Shown here: positions 9,401 to 22,760 of the stretch, piece by piece | Numbering within the stretch: the stretch's first letter is position 1 | Layout of the letters: each line of letters opens with the position of its first letter | Assembly (NCBI GenBank): GCA_943704525.1 | Contig: CALSCQ010000785.1 | Span: 5,714-36,115 of the forward strand | Source: Pigoraptor vietnamica | Lineage: Eukaryota; Opisthokonta; Filasterea | DNA: 30,402 nucleotides | Direction of reading: 5' to 3' | Translations under genes and position numbers: made by a program | Notes under the pieces: generated by a model | The model's database searches: none | What the model was told of the DNA's origin: nothing | The model's input: the letters and a program-made list of their open reading frames with translations, nothing else

Positions 9401-12394
9401 AACCGTCGGATGGTCGCCGAGTTGATCGAGGCACGCCGTGCACAGGACGAAGCGGCGGAGGCATTGCGATCGGAGAAGGCGGCGCGTGCGGCTCTGGAGG
9501 GGTGGGTCTGCTTTGTTTGCACGCCGGTGTGTTTTGGGTAGTTGGCCGCATGTGTGCCTTGTTTGCTTATGCCAGCGGATTACTTGGTGTGAGGGCGGCG
9601 TGCGTTCGTGTATGTGGGTGTGGGTGTGAGTGTGCGCGCGTGTGTGCGCGTGTCTGAAATTTTTTTAACATGACATTCCCATCATACAGGGAGCTCGATG
9701 CCGCAAAGCGTCGCGCAGGTGCTCTGTCTGCTGCGCTGGAGAGGGCCAACGACGACGTGGCCGAGCTCCGCGCAAACCTCGACGTCGTCGAAGGCCGCGC
9801 GCAGGAAGCTGACGGTCGCGCCGAGGCGCTCTCGGTGCGCACAAAGGCACAAGCGGACGAAATCCTGCGCCTTCGCGCGGCGCTGACGTCTCTCGACAAG
9901 CAGAGGGACGAGCTGGACGACGAGTCGGCGCAGTACATCGAGACCATCGCGGAGTTGCGTGCGCAGGTAGACGTTGGCAAGTCACTCGCGGCCGGGAAGG
10001 AGAGGGAGTGCGAGGAACTGAGGCGCGAGGCGGAGCGTGCGGTGGCGCGCTTGCGTGAGACAGAAAGAGAGTTTGGCGCCCTCCGGACGATTCACGACCG
10101 CCTCCAGCGGGACTTTGAGCGCGCAGAGAAGGAGAGGGGCGCAGCGGAGGCCGAAGTGCGACGCGTGCGAAGTGAGGACGTCGAGCGGCTGCAGCGGGAA
10201 AACCAGGTGAGTGTGGTTTGGCATTTGTTTCGTTGTAAAAGTATGTGCGCTGTTGGGGTGCGTCGTTGTGACTGGGAACTGATGTTCCCAAAGTGAGGAA
10301 CTGTTGGGGCAATTGGCCTTACACAAAATGTGCGGCCCTCCGGTGCGAGAGTGAGTCTTTACTTTCAGGGAGTGGAGAGGCTCATTCGTACTTTGCTTTC
10401 GGCAGTCGCTGCACCGCGACCTCGAGGCAGGTTTGAGGGAACGCGAAGAATTGGCGAAGAACGTGCAGCGAATGGCGAAGGAACTGCTCGACGTGAATGA
10501 GCTTATGTCGATGAAGGTACGCACCCACAGCCGCACACATCTCTTCTACACTCACGGCGCACACGCGGACGCTGGCAAACACATTTTTTCACGTAACACT
10601 TGCTGAACTTGTCTTGCTTCTTCACAACAGGAGAGGGAGCGCGCCGCTCTCATGGATTCGATGCGGAGCCTCAGCGACGAACGCGAGGACCTTGAAGACT
10701 CGATTCGCGACGTGTCGCGCGAGAAGAGGGAGGCCGTCACGCGTGCCGAAGCGTCCGAGCGCCTCATCGAAGACCTTCGCCGCCGCTTGGCCGACGTGGC
10801 GCGCCGCGAGGAGGCGTACACGGCGGACGTCTCCGAGTTCACCGAGCACGCGGAAGCACTTTCACAGACGATCCTTGAGCTCGAAACGCGGCTCAAGGCG
10901 TGCATGGAGGAGAGGGACGGCCTCCGTCGCGACCTGCAGGCCGCGCGAGACCTCGCCACGAACGCGGGCCGATCTCGCGAGTCGCTGCAACGGCGCGTCG
11001 CCTCGCTCGAGGCAGAGCTTGAGCGCGCGCGCGCTGCCATTGCGGACATGGCGGCGGCCAAGGATGCCGGCAGCCTCAACGTGGCTGCGGAGAGGGGCGC
11101 ACGCAGCGAGCTGGAGAACGTGGTCGCGGGCCTCCGTTCGGATCTCGCGAGGGTCGAAGGTGCGCTGCGTGCGTGCGAGACGGAGAGGGACTTGCTTGTC
11201 CGTCGCGCGGCGATTGCGGACGAGCGCGTGAGGGACCTCTCGGCCCGAATTTCGGAGACGGCACATGGCGTTGAGGACAGGGAGAGGGAGCGCGAGGCGC
11301 TGCGGCGGCAGGTGGAAGACACCGTCGCCGAAATGGACGGGTGGGTTGCGCTGCGATGTGCCCGCTTTCGTGCGCACCAGCGTGCTTTTGAATGACGCGT
11401 GTGGGCGACACTTATTGTGTTCTCTTCTTGGGAGTGTTTGTACGAATCACGCACGATTATGTTGGGAGTGTTTGTATGAGCACACCCGTGGTGCGTGTTA
11501 TTGGATTCTTGGCCCCCCCCCCAACCGCCCGATTCCAATTAATGTGTGCGCGGTTGCATGCAGACTGCGCGCCCAACTCGACGTGGAGCGAAAGACCATT
11601 CGCGAGCTGCGGCAAGCCATGGACAGGCAGAGCGAAGGTTAGGGTTACAACGGAACGCAACACTCCCTTCTTCCCTCTTCGACAAATGTGCGGATGGAAA
11701 ATCGCGTCTCTCATGACTTGGGCGCCTCTCTCGTTTGTGTGTGCTAGAGTCTATGGGATTCAACCCCCTATGGAATTGCCGAGAACTGCGGTCATTTGTG
11801 TGTGCTGTTGTCTCAATTGTGTGTGTACCTCCAGTGATTCGCCAGCAGGACGACGACCTGCTCGAGATGCGCCGTCGTGCCGAGCTCTCGGGCATTGCGT
11901 CGGAAGTGCGGATTGCGCAGGAGGAGCAGCGGTCGCACCGCGTCCACGAGCAGTACCGCCACCTTATCGAGCGGATTGAGCAGGTGGGCCTTTGTATGTG
12001 CGCGCATTTGTCTGCATGTGTGTCGGGTGTGCCTTTTGTGTGTGCGCGCACGTGCTGTCTGCTTGGGTGTCGGGTGTGCAATTTTGTGTGTTTGCGCGGA
12101 TAAGGCCTGTGTTGTCTGCCGTTGTATCGCGTGCTGCGCTGTGTCTGTGTACCTGTCTCCGCGTGCATGCTCGCGTGCGCGTCTGTGTCATGTGCTATTG
12201 TGTGTCATGTGCTATTGTGTGTGTCATGTGCTATTGTGTGTGTCATGTGCATGTGTGCCTGTGCGTGTGGGTATGTTCATGTGTGAGAGTGTAAGTCGAC
12301 CGAATCGATTGAATTCCGCTCCCGTCCACAGGCCGGCGTTCCGACCGTTGCTCCACCTCCCACAGAGCGGTCAGCATCGCCACGCCCGTCGTAG
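6401..12394 (+). CDS. CEP135: Centrosomal protein CEP135 / Bld10 homologue (nine exons)
   Basis: CEP135/Bld10 is a coiled-coil component of the centriole/basal-body cartwheel that links the SAS-6 hub and spokes to the microtubule wall. The first exon encodes the family's hallmark N-terminus: ERKY, RRRLDHLGYRQ, PLVERLF, DLVHTTESL. Exon 2 continues with the conserved FLNAQYAQRL and EKNLGAVISTPDG blocks, and the rest is almost continuous Glu/Arg/Leu-rich coiled coil. Exons: 6401-6547, 6789-7205, 7328-9501, 9690-10206, 10406-10516, 10631-11340, 11564-11637, 11835-11983, 12332-12394. All introns are GT-AG, all junction phases agree, and the total is 1453 residues (human about 1140, Chlamydomonas Bld10 about 1640). 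A short CAG run encodes Gln near 9259. Exons 3 and 6 both end GG|GTGGGT. An out-of-frame ATG at 6378 lies upstream of the start. Homology is clear; small exon boundaries are inferred. Confidence 0.93.
12184..12250 (+). repeat. Short tandem repeat in CEP135 intron 8
   Basis: TGTGTCATGTGCTATTG recurs at 12184, 12201 and 12220, with a partial copy at 12239 and small TG-length changes. It lies in a TG-rich 348-nt intron. Confidence 0.75.
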
Positions 12395-12646
12395 TTCCCG
12401 CTGTTTTTAAGTGTGTGCGTCTGCTGCGTTTGCGTGCGCGTGCGGCCACTGTTCTTGCGTTGCGCTGTGCTCCGTGTGCATGCGGATTTGTTCGTTGCGT
12501 GTAAATTATGCCTTCGCTCTCTTTACGTTACACGAGCCACCGCAGGGCATCTTCGCTCCGTTTTTACTTTGTAGTAGCTGGCTGGTCGGGGTGTGGGAGG
12601 GAAACGGCGGACAAGACGTCCTTGCTTTAACACGGAGTTTAGTGGC

Positions 12647-15571
<2,925 letters not shown>

Positions 15572-15904
15572 TTTTCTGGGACAGTGGGCTTTGACGGCCC
15601 AATCTTGTCGAATTGGAGGGCGCTGGTGCTAGTTCCCGTGGAATCGAATGCCGCCCCTTCGTCAATAAGCAGCGAATAAGACCAAGTAATGTGCCATGCG
15701 CGCACTTCACACGCAATTAGAGAGCACTTTTTGTGGGCGTTTGAAGCCTGGTCGTGTCGGCAAGAGGGACGTTTTGCGTGTGTGCGCGTGTGTGAAGTCG
15801 CTGTCCTGTCGCAGCTCGCGGCATTGGATTGGTCAGTTGGGAATCACGCCGGCCAATCAGAGAAGGGCAGCGGGTGACATGGCAGAGTGTCATTTGCACC
15901 GTGT
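15572..15904. other. Spacer upstream of squalene monooxygenase
   Basis: This is the 5' flank of the minus-strand squalene monooxygenase gene and the 3' flank of the small unknown gene. It includes a TG-rich run (about 15775-15795) and a group of CCAAT boxes near 15823-15860. No gene seen. Confidence 0.5.
15823..15860. promoter_or_regulatory. CCAAT-box cluster with an SRE-like ATCACGCC
   Basis: Within 38 bp there are ATTGG (15823), ATTGGTCAG (15828-15836), ATCACGCC (15843-15850) and CCAATCAG (15853-15860). CCAAT/NF-Y boxes beside sterol-regulatory elements (consensus ATCACCCCAC) are established features of sterol-gene promoters in animals and some fungi. The group is ~250-290 bp upstream of the squalene monooxygenase ATG. 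The SRE match is partial. Confidence 0.3.
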
Positions 15905-16240
15905 TCATATTTGCACTGCAAGTTGTGTTAACCGAACCCTACACATTGCCCTCGTATCATAATAAAACACGCCACACTGACCGCACACGGAAAGAACTGG
16001 GGCGCGCACCACAGACTCGCGGAGCGTTTGGTCAGAACAGGCTAGACGAACGACGTCGAGACGGTTCGCCCACAGCTTGCGCCACGAGTGAGCCTCTGTT
16101 ACCGACGAGAAAAGGATGTACGATCCAGAGCCAATAAGACTCTCGAGCTTCGGGGTGACCTGTTGATCCAATGTGTCGACCTCCCACGCCTCGCTTAACG
16201 TCCTCGCGGCAACCGTCACGCCTTTCAGCGTGAACGCCAT
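15905..16240 (-). CDS. Small hypothetical protein
   Basis: A 111-codon ORF begins at ATG 16240 in an excellent context (AAACCATGG), with an in-frame TAA just upstream that fixes this as the first start. The sequence (MAFTLKGVTVAARTLSEAWE, later LIGSGSYILFSS and SWRKLWANR) looks like a folded domain for the first ~65 residues. The last ~45 residues are less protein-like and could be intron read-through, with GT sites available after ANRLDVV. I do not recognise the family. The start codon and 5' leader lie in the first unit of a four-copy 54-bp repeat, so the transcript would carry three extra upstream ATGs, each followed after two codons by TAA. Confidence 0.45.
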   Translation of the reverse strand: MAFTLKGVTVAARTLSEAWEVDTLDQQVTPKLESLIGSGSYILFSSVTEAHSWRKLWANRLDVVRLACSDQTLRESVVRAPVLSVCGQCGVFYYDTRAMCRVRLTQLAVQI

Positions 16241-16444
16241 GGTTTCTGAGCGCTTTCTGTTGATGAGCACGAAACGTGTCGCTTAGAACGCCATGGTTTC
16301 TGAGCGCTTTCTGTTGATCACGAAACGTTTCGCTTAGAACGCCATGGTTTCTGAGCGCTTTCTGTTGATGAGCACGAAACGTGTCGCTTAGAACGCCATG
16401 GTTTCTGAGCGCTTTCTGTTGATGAGCACGAAACGTGTCGCTTA
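16232..16444. repeat. Four-copy tandem repeat (54, 51, 54, 54 bp) containing a start codon
   Basis: The units are 16232-16285, 16286-16336, 16337-16390 and 16391-16444, nearly identical except for a 3-bp deletion and one substitution in the second. On the minus strand each reads through TCAGAAACCATGGCGTTC. In unit 1 this runs into the small gene; in the other three it is followed directly by TAA. Another minus frame reads through all copies as an 18-residue repeat. Confidence 0.9.
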
Positions 16445-16879
16445 GAAGAGGTGGAAGAGGTGAGGGCTTTGGTGTTGCGTCAGTGAGTGGAGGATTCTTC
16501 GCGAGGGGACGTGTTACGACATCTCTCTGATTGCGCGATTTTGCTTGCAGCGTGGAGTCCACCCCTTTCACGTTCGTGTGCTCATGAGCGTCGCGGGCTG
16601 GCACGCAATGACGCGATCTGACAACAGCATCGGAGAGAGTGTCGCTGCAATGTGAAGCAAAGTGGTCATGTTTCACTCGTTTTCGGACTCCTGTACAATG
16701 ACAAAAGACGCGCACGCTGCGTAGTAACTCGATGGGGCTCTCAGGATCACGGACGGGACAAACACGCACTCAAAAAAAACGCGCCGCCCCTACGCATCTC
16801 CAATGATGCGCATCACTCTTGCTTGGATGACACATCCCGGAGACAACGACCGGCAGCACGAGGGTTGTGCACCGACGGC
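16445..16879. other. Spacer between the small unknown gene and the RRM gene
   Basis: This contains the presumed promoter of the small minus-strand gene and the 3' UTR of the RRM gene. No conserved ORF, RNA gene or clear motif is seen. Confidence 0.5.
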
Positions 16880-17437
16880 TCAGTAGTCGTCGCGGCCCCC
16901 ACGGCCACCACCGTAGCCGCCACGGCCACCGTACGAAGGGCGGTCGTAGGGCGTCCCGCGGCTGTTGCCGCCCTGGTACGAGCCACCGCGGCCACCGTAG
17001 CTGCCGCCACGGCCACCGCCGTAGCCGCCACGCCGGTCGCCGCCGCCGTAGCCGCCACGGCCGCCGCTGCCGCCGTTGTCCGAGGCGCGGTCGACGCGGA
17101 TCTGACGACCGTCGAGGTCCTGGCCGTTCATGCCCTCAATCGCAGAGCGGGCATCGTCCTCGCTGTTGTACGTGACGAAGCCGAAGCCACGGCTGCGGCC
17201 CGTCTCGCGGTCAAGAACGACGCGCGCTGAAACATTCACAAAGGTCAAGGTCAGGTGATACGGCTCATGACGACAGACTTCAAGACAGCTCATGACGACA
17301 GACGTTCAACTCACACGATACCCAAAAAAACACGATTACTCACCGTCGACGACCTCGCCGTACTTCTCGAAGGCAGAGCGGAGGCTGTCGTTGTCCGTCG
17401 CCCACGCAAGGCCACCAATAAAGAGCTTCGCCGACAT
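16880..17437 (-). CDS. Glycine-rich RNA-binding protein (RRM plus RGG tail)
   Basis: There are two exons, 17344-17437 and 16880-17226, joined in phase 1 (GAC G|CG CGC), giving 146 residues. The single RRM has RNP2 LFIGGLAW (about 5-12) and RNP1 RGFGFVTY (about 44-51). It is followed from ~75 by a Gly/Arg/Tyr tail with many RGG and YGG units, ending GGRDDY. This is the architecture of small glycine-rich RNA-binding proteins (GRP7/CIRBP/RBM3-like), which act in stress-responsive RNA binding and chaperoning in nucleus and cytoplasm. The tail suits arginine methylation and phase separation, which is inference. The intron (117 nt) splits the RRM between beta-strands 1 and 3. Confidence 0.93.
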
Positions 17438-18169
17438 TTTGGCTTCGGAAACGGACAAAATATCGGACCAAAATCACGGGACTGACATTGCGGACAGCAG
17501 CACACGGCAAGGGATCGCGAGGAGCAGAGGGCCATAGGGTCACACGGAGTCACATTTGCGCGCCACCGGGCTTTGCTTTTGTGTCTTTCAGCCACCATAT
17601 TGCTTCCAGGGAGAGGCACATGGGCATCCATTCACGCAACAGATCGGCTTTGCCACGAGCAGGAACAGTCTGATCTCACACATTAACACTCCGATCTCAC
17701 ACATCCACACGTGCCACGAGTGACTGCGGGGTCCGATCTCACTAAAAACGACGAACACAGAGGGCACAAATGGGCAGATCGGCCAAAGTGGATGGGGCGA
17801 TGGAGGAGAGACGGAGGGTCACGGCTACCTTTACTTGAGTCTCGGACCGGAATACGGGCACCTGGAGTCTTGTAGAAAGGGATTGCAGGTGTAGATTGTG
17901 TGCGATCTCTCTTTTGTGCGTGTGGGAGAGAGAGAGTGTGTGTGTGTGTGCGCGCGCGTGTGTGAGTGAAGCCACGAGTGTCGCAAGCGCAATCAGTGAG
18001 ACGAGCGAAATAAATGCAATTTTGTATGAAAAATGTATGCCGATCGCATTTGCAAAATAATTGTCGCAATCGGGTCCACGTGTGTGCGCAAACGTAATCG
18101 GAACTATTTTACGGTTTCGCCCCGATTTCCGATCTATCGTAAAAGCAAGGGGTACCCCTGGTAACACTG
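17438..18169. other. Spacer between the RRM gene and the F-box exons
   Basis: It contains the promoter region of the RRM gene, three copies of a GATCTCAC motif (about 17671-17740), and a GA/GT/GC microsatellite (about 17925-17965). Long open frames at 17683-18167 are His/Thr/Leu-rich microsatellite read-through and have no protein character. Confidence 0.5.
17925..17965. repeat. Compound GA/GT/GC dinucleotide microsatellite
   Basis: A run of GAGAGAGA passes into GTGTGTGTGTGT and then GCGCGCG and GTGTGTG. Confidence 0.85.
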
Positions 18170-19994
18170 TTACTCGTGCCTTGCCCTATGTATGCGCCGT
18201 ACAAGGAAAAAATGGAGCACCACAGGCCCCGCCAGTGCGCTCGGGCCGGTTAACTGGTTTCGCAGCCTTGCCCGAGAGTAGCATACCCCACTGCGACCTT
18301 GGACGACGGCCACTGTGGAGATACAACAAGAATTGCGCACGAGAGTGAGACATGTCAGGTGCGATATATACCGAGACAAAGGGAGGAGAGATCGCACCTT
18401 CAGCGCGGCTGTCCTAAATCGAGATTCGTTCGAACCGCTGTTGCCAGACGACGCTTCCAGGTGGTCCGAGTAGCTCACAGCCAACGGTTCCCTGCCCGTC
18501 GAGGCTGCGCAGAGACAGACCCGTCAAGATATGCGAACTCCAATGTAAGAATAAACAACAGACGAAACGATGCATCAACTCACGCGGCCGAAGGTGCAGA
18601 AACATCGACGAGAGTAGAGGTCCAAAGAAGGCGTTGCCCCCGTCGACACCCCTTTGGGCGTCCGGCCCTTCAAACGCCCTCACGCCGACCGCACGCCGAC
18701 AGACGTCCACGACGTTCGCGTGTGCGCAGACGGCGGCAGCAAAGCCACTGTTGGCACGGCGCAAGGCGAGGGCATTGTCCACCTCGCAGAGGCGGGCGAA
18801 GAGCACGCTGTCGCGATAGTCTGTCGTGTGCAGCTGAGCCCAAGCCATCGGGCGGTGGGCGTCGATTGCGCGAATCGCGTCCACGCACGTGTGGACGAAT
18901 GCGACGAAAGCGCGCTTCGAGATGTCCATGCGCGACTGCTGGCGGAATCGGCTGTGCAGAGTGATCCAGTCCTAATGCGAAAGAAGGTGTGGTGTGAGAA
19001 AATAGAATAAGGCCACACGGGTCATGTGAAGTGGACAGAACATGGCGATCGACAAGTGAGACACGCACCTACACCAACACAACACACCCACGCGATACCA
19101 CACATCCGCCCACGCGTGAACAAAAAAGCGCAGCGCAACGTGCGGGGCTAACCATGTTGTCGGTGACGTTGATACGCGATGCGCCGACTTCGACGTACGG
19201 CGTTGAGGACGAGCCCATGGATATCTTGCCAGTCGAACCCCCCGGCTTCGCGGAGAGCGAAAGCGTTACCGAAGACTCGTAGGTTTGCCCGAGCCGACAG
19301 ATGCGCTGCGAGACGTGCACGCGAGCCCTGCACGCTTCCACGTGACGGCGGTCGGCCGATGTGAACTCCACCATCAGGGGGCCCCTCAGGCCCCAGTTGC
19401 GCAGCTTGTTCTGCTTTGCCAATTCCGCGCGAAAGAGAGCGTCGTCCCTCTCGAGGGCGTCGGCGGCCGCGCACTCGCGCGCGAGAACGCAAATCCAAGA
19501 GTCGCACGGCCGCTTCATCGGTTGCAGGGTGCGGTCCAGCAGCCACGCGCCCAAAAGATGCGAGTCGAGCGATTTGTCGTTGAGGGCGGAGGGGCTGCGC
19601 ACGCAAGGCCCGCATGAGACTTAAAAGTGCGACGCCCACGCGCACACAAGAATACGCAGGATACTCTACTTCAAAGAAAGGCGTGCACGCAAATAAACAC
19701 ACACGTCTCTCAAACATACAGTCAGATTATATGCGCAAACGGGAGCACCCACGCATTGTCCGGGGTGATTTCGGGAAACAGCTGTCCCTCGGGGTAGGCC
19801 GTGCATGGTTGCAGCCCTTGCCACTGTTTCATGACGCGCCGCTGGGCCTCGTCGTCGGCCACGCGTCGGAGCCGCTTGCACGAGAGGGACAGCGAGGCGA
19901 GATCCGCCGCCTTCAGACACTGTCAACAGATGATGATTGCGGTGAGACACGACGGGGCGAGCGAGAAGGGAAATAGAGAAAAGAGAAGTAAAGG

Positions 19995-20068
<74 letters not shown>

Positions 20069-20217
20069 GAGAGCGGGACACAATGTTGGAAAACGACCCC
20101 GAGAGTGAATGGTTGACGCACCGGCTGCGCTGCGATGGCGCTCAGCAGCGCGTCGGTGAGGCCGCCAAGGGGCTCTTTTCCTTCGACTGGCGATTCGGCG
20201 GGGTGCGGCGTGCGCGT
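18170..20217 (-). CDS. F-box protein exons (C-terminal part, possibly of an FG-repeat/F-box protein)
   Basis: The exon model in coding order is 20122-20217, 19753-19919, 19153-19594, 18584-18971, then a last exon from 18504, open to 18170. All junctions are GT-AG and in phase. Exons one and two join to form an F-box: LTDALLSAIAAQP, then DLASLSLSCKRLRRVADDE. F-boxes bind SKP1 and recruit substrates to SCF ubiquitin ligases. The following ~270 residues (motifs WICVLAREC, LRNWGLRGPLMVEF, SHRPMAW-like segments) are helical and not recognised; they would be the substrate-binding part. The first exon has no in-frame ATG before it and follows a strong acceptor (CTGCTGTCGCAG), so a further 5' exon is required. 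The natural candidate is the FG-repeat gene just upstream. The 3' end is uncertain, since another GT lies after AALK. Confidence 0.55.
19995..20067. repeat. 73-nt A/T homopolymer
   Basis: An unbroken run of 73 A on the plus strand lies in the 202-nt intron between the first two F-box exons, so it is poly(T) in the transcript. It starts ~75 nt upstream of the 3' splice site. The exact length is assembly-dependent. Confidence 0.9.
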
Positions 20218-20263
20218 CTGCGACAGCAGGAGAGGGCAGACGCGGTCATTTTCCAATGAATTT

Positions 20264-22371
20264 TCAGAGACGGCCTAATCGAATATTTAGGAGTGCGCGC
20301 GGCTGCATTGTGCGATCCGCGCGTACAAGTGACACTCGCCGCATCGGCCTATATCGCATACGCAAGTCCATCGACTCCACGCGCGAGACAGAGAGAAAGA
20401 CAGGAAGCCACGTGCCACATGCTTGCGCAAAACACACCGCTTCGCTGCACGGGTTATCCCACTCCGGGTCGAACGAGGGCGGGTTGGCGGAGAGTGCCGG
20501 CACCCCGACGTCATCGTCGTCGCGCGCACCTTTCCGCGTCCCGCGCCCCCCTCGGAGAGCCTTCTTCCCACCCGCGCTCGACCGCCCTCCAGCATCACTC
20601 CCTGTGGAAGAAGTTGGAGGCAGGTGAGTGAGTGACAGAAGGAGCGGCTGCACAAGCGCTTTCCAAATGAGAGCGAACCTTGAAAGGCACCAGAGAAATC
20701 GAAGAGTCTACCAGTGGACAGTGGCGCCATTGTTGAGGACGTGCCTATCGCGCCAAGAGAGAATGGGATCGCGCTTGTCGCACCAGCCGCCGCTGCAGGC
20801 GACGTAGTGCTACCGAACAGACCGCCGGCCGGCGAAGTGCTTCCGAACGAGAACGGAGTCGCACTGGTTGCGCCAGTGGCCGGGGCGGGCGACGCTGTGC
20901 TACCGAACACACCACCTGCCGGAGCGGGCGAAGTAGTTCCAGCTGCTGTGCCGAACGAGAACGGAGTCGCACTAGTTGCGCCAGTGGCCGGGGCGGGCGA
21001 CGCGGCGCTACCGAAAAGACCGCCTGCCGGAGCCGGCGCAGTAGTTCCAGCTGCTGTGCCGAACGAGAACGGGCTCGCGCTTGTCCCACCAGCGGCCGGG
21101 GCGGGCGACGCTGTGCTACCGAACACACCACCTGCCGGAGCGGGCGCAGTAGTTCCAGCTGCTGTGCCGAACGAGAACGGGCTCGCGCTTGTCCCACCAG
21201 CGGCCGGGGCGGGCGACGCTGTGCTACCGAACACACCACCTGCCGGAGCGGGCGAAGTAGTTCCGGCTGCTGTGCGGAACGAGAACGGGCTCGCGCTTGT
21301 CGCACCAGCGGCCGGGGCGGGCGAAGCAGTGCTGCTGAGAAGCCCGCCGGCAGGCGCTGGCGACGTTGACGCGGCCATCGCGTTAAAAGTAAACGGGCTC
21401 GCGCTTGTCCCACCAGCGGCCGGGGCGGGCGACGCTGTGCTAGCGAACAGACCGCTTGCCGGAGCGGGCGAAGTAGTTCCGGCTGCTGTGCGGAACGAAA
21501 ACGGGCTCGCGCTTGTCGCACCAGCGGCCGGGGCGGGCGCAGCAGTGCTACTGAGAAGCCCGCCGGCGGGCGCTGGCGACGTTGACGCGGCCATCGCGTT
21601 AAAAGTAAACGGGCTCGCGCTTGTCCCACCATCGGCCGGGGCGGGCGACGCTGTGCTACCGAACAGACCGCTTGCCGGAGCGGGCGAAGTAGTTCCAGCT
21701 GCTGTGCCAAACGAGAACGGGCTCGCGCTTGTCGCTGGTGCGACCGGGGCGGGCGACGCTGTGCTAGCGAACAGACCGCTTGCCGGAGCGGGCGAAGTAG
21801 TTCCAGCTGCTGTGCCGAACGAGAACGGGCTCGCGCTTGTCCCACCAGCGGCCGGGGCGGGCGACGCTGTGCTACCGAACAGACCGCTTGCCGGAGCGGG
21901 CGAAGTAGTTCCAGCTGCTGTGCCAAACGAGAACGGGCTCGCGCTTGTCGCACCAGTGGCCGGGGCGGGCGAAGCAGTGCTGCTGAGAAGCCCGCCGGCG
22001 GGCGCTGGCGACGTTGACACCATCGCGTTAAAAGTTAACGGGCTCGCGCTTGTCAAACTAGCGGCTGGCGCCGGCGATGCAGTGCTACCGAAGAGACCGC
22101 CACTCAAGGCCGTCGGAGCCGCTGCAGGTTGTGCATTGTTTTGGCCAGCGGGCGAGGTCGCAGTGCAGTTGCCAAACGAGAAGATCGATCCACCTGGGGG
22201 CGACGCCTGCGCCGCACTGCTGCCGCCGAACGAAAAGGAGAAGCCCGGCGCTGCGTTCGCGGAAGATGCGAGCGAATTCGACGCGGGGGACGGCGCGGTT
22301 GGGCCCGCAGTCGCTCCCGCAGCGGGCGTAGCGAACGAGAAGGGCGGTGGATTGCCTTCGTTCGCGGACAT
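20264..22371 (-). CDS. FG-repeat nucleoporin-like protein
   Basis: ATG 22371 opens a 564-codon exon (20679-22371) of FG-repeat sequence: about nine FSFG and about eight GLFG/GVFG motifs separated by Ser/Ala/Thr/Pro linkers with almost no charged residues. That is the signature of FG domains lining the nuclear pore. A 77-nt intron (20602-20678) leads in phase 1 to an exon from 20601 that encodes a charged, Gly/Asp-rich segment (DDDDVGVPALSANPPSF). Unspliced, this frame stops at 20264. Alternatively it splices after CSEA (20438) into the F-box exon at 20217. No Nup98 autoproteolytic or Nup62 coiled-coil domain is visible. An in-frame upstream stretch (LRILAYEHCTWHWATQ) behind an acceptor near 22492 could be an earlier exon. 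The opposite strand is also open for 570 codons but is a shadow of the repeats. Confidence 0.65.
20720..22090. repeat. 108-bp minisatellite encoding 36-residue FG units
   Basis: About a dozen units follow the plan GLFGSTASPAPAAGGTSA, then SPFSFGTAAGTTSPAPA. A variant with FNAMAASTSPAPAGGLLSS occurs every few units, giving a higher-order period. Near-identical neighbouring copies indicate recent unequal exchange. Confidence 0.85.
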
Positions 22372-22760
22372 CTTTTCGAGGATCCGCAGGGCTTGTGTCG
22401 CCCAGTGCCAGGTGCAATGTTCGTAAGCAAGGATCCTCAACGTTGAAGACACGGACGACCTCAGTAACAAGAGCGGCGCCGGAAGGGGACAACTGTGAAA
22501 AGAAGAAAAGGTGGACGGAGTAGACGGAGGTGTGCTGCTTCCAGGACCCAGTGTTTGTTGTTGACAGAAGGCGCCATCACGTGACCTGCGTGTTACACAA
22601 AAAGAGAGGGGAAAAAAAAAGAAACACACACACGCACACACACTCTTCCCGCCCCTCTCACACTTCTGCGAGAATTTGGCCTTTAGGTACATTTTCACAC
22701 GTTAGGCTCAGTTTACTCCTCTCGCTCACACACACAGATTCGATCGTTTTCTTTGCTCGA
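22372..22760. other. Divergent spacer between the FG gene and the F-box/ankyrin pseudogene
   Basis: It holds a purine run and CA microsatellite (about 22606-22643) and a possible 3' splice acceptor for an extra FG-gene exon (minus strand, near 22492). No independent gene is seen. Confidence 0.45.

Noticed and set aside
17683-18167. Overlapping minus-strand ORFs with THTLSLSHTH
   Set aside because: They are read-through of the GT/GA microsatellite with no protein-like composition.
19633-19641. Second GCGTGGGCG (minus strand)
   Set aside because: It lies in a probable intron. One or two chance matches are expected in 30 kb of GC-rich DNA, so it adds no support.
20714-22426. 570-codon plus-strand ORF opposite the FG repeats
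   Set aside because: It is the antisense shadow of the 108-bp repeat. Its peptide (VVPAAVPNENG-type repeats) has no family signature, while the minus strand gives clear FSFG/GLFG motifs and a good ATG.
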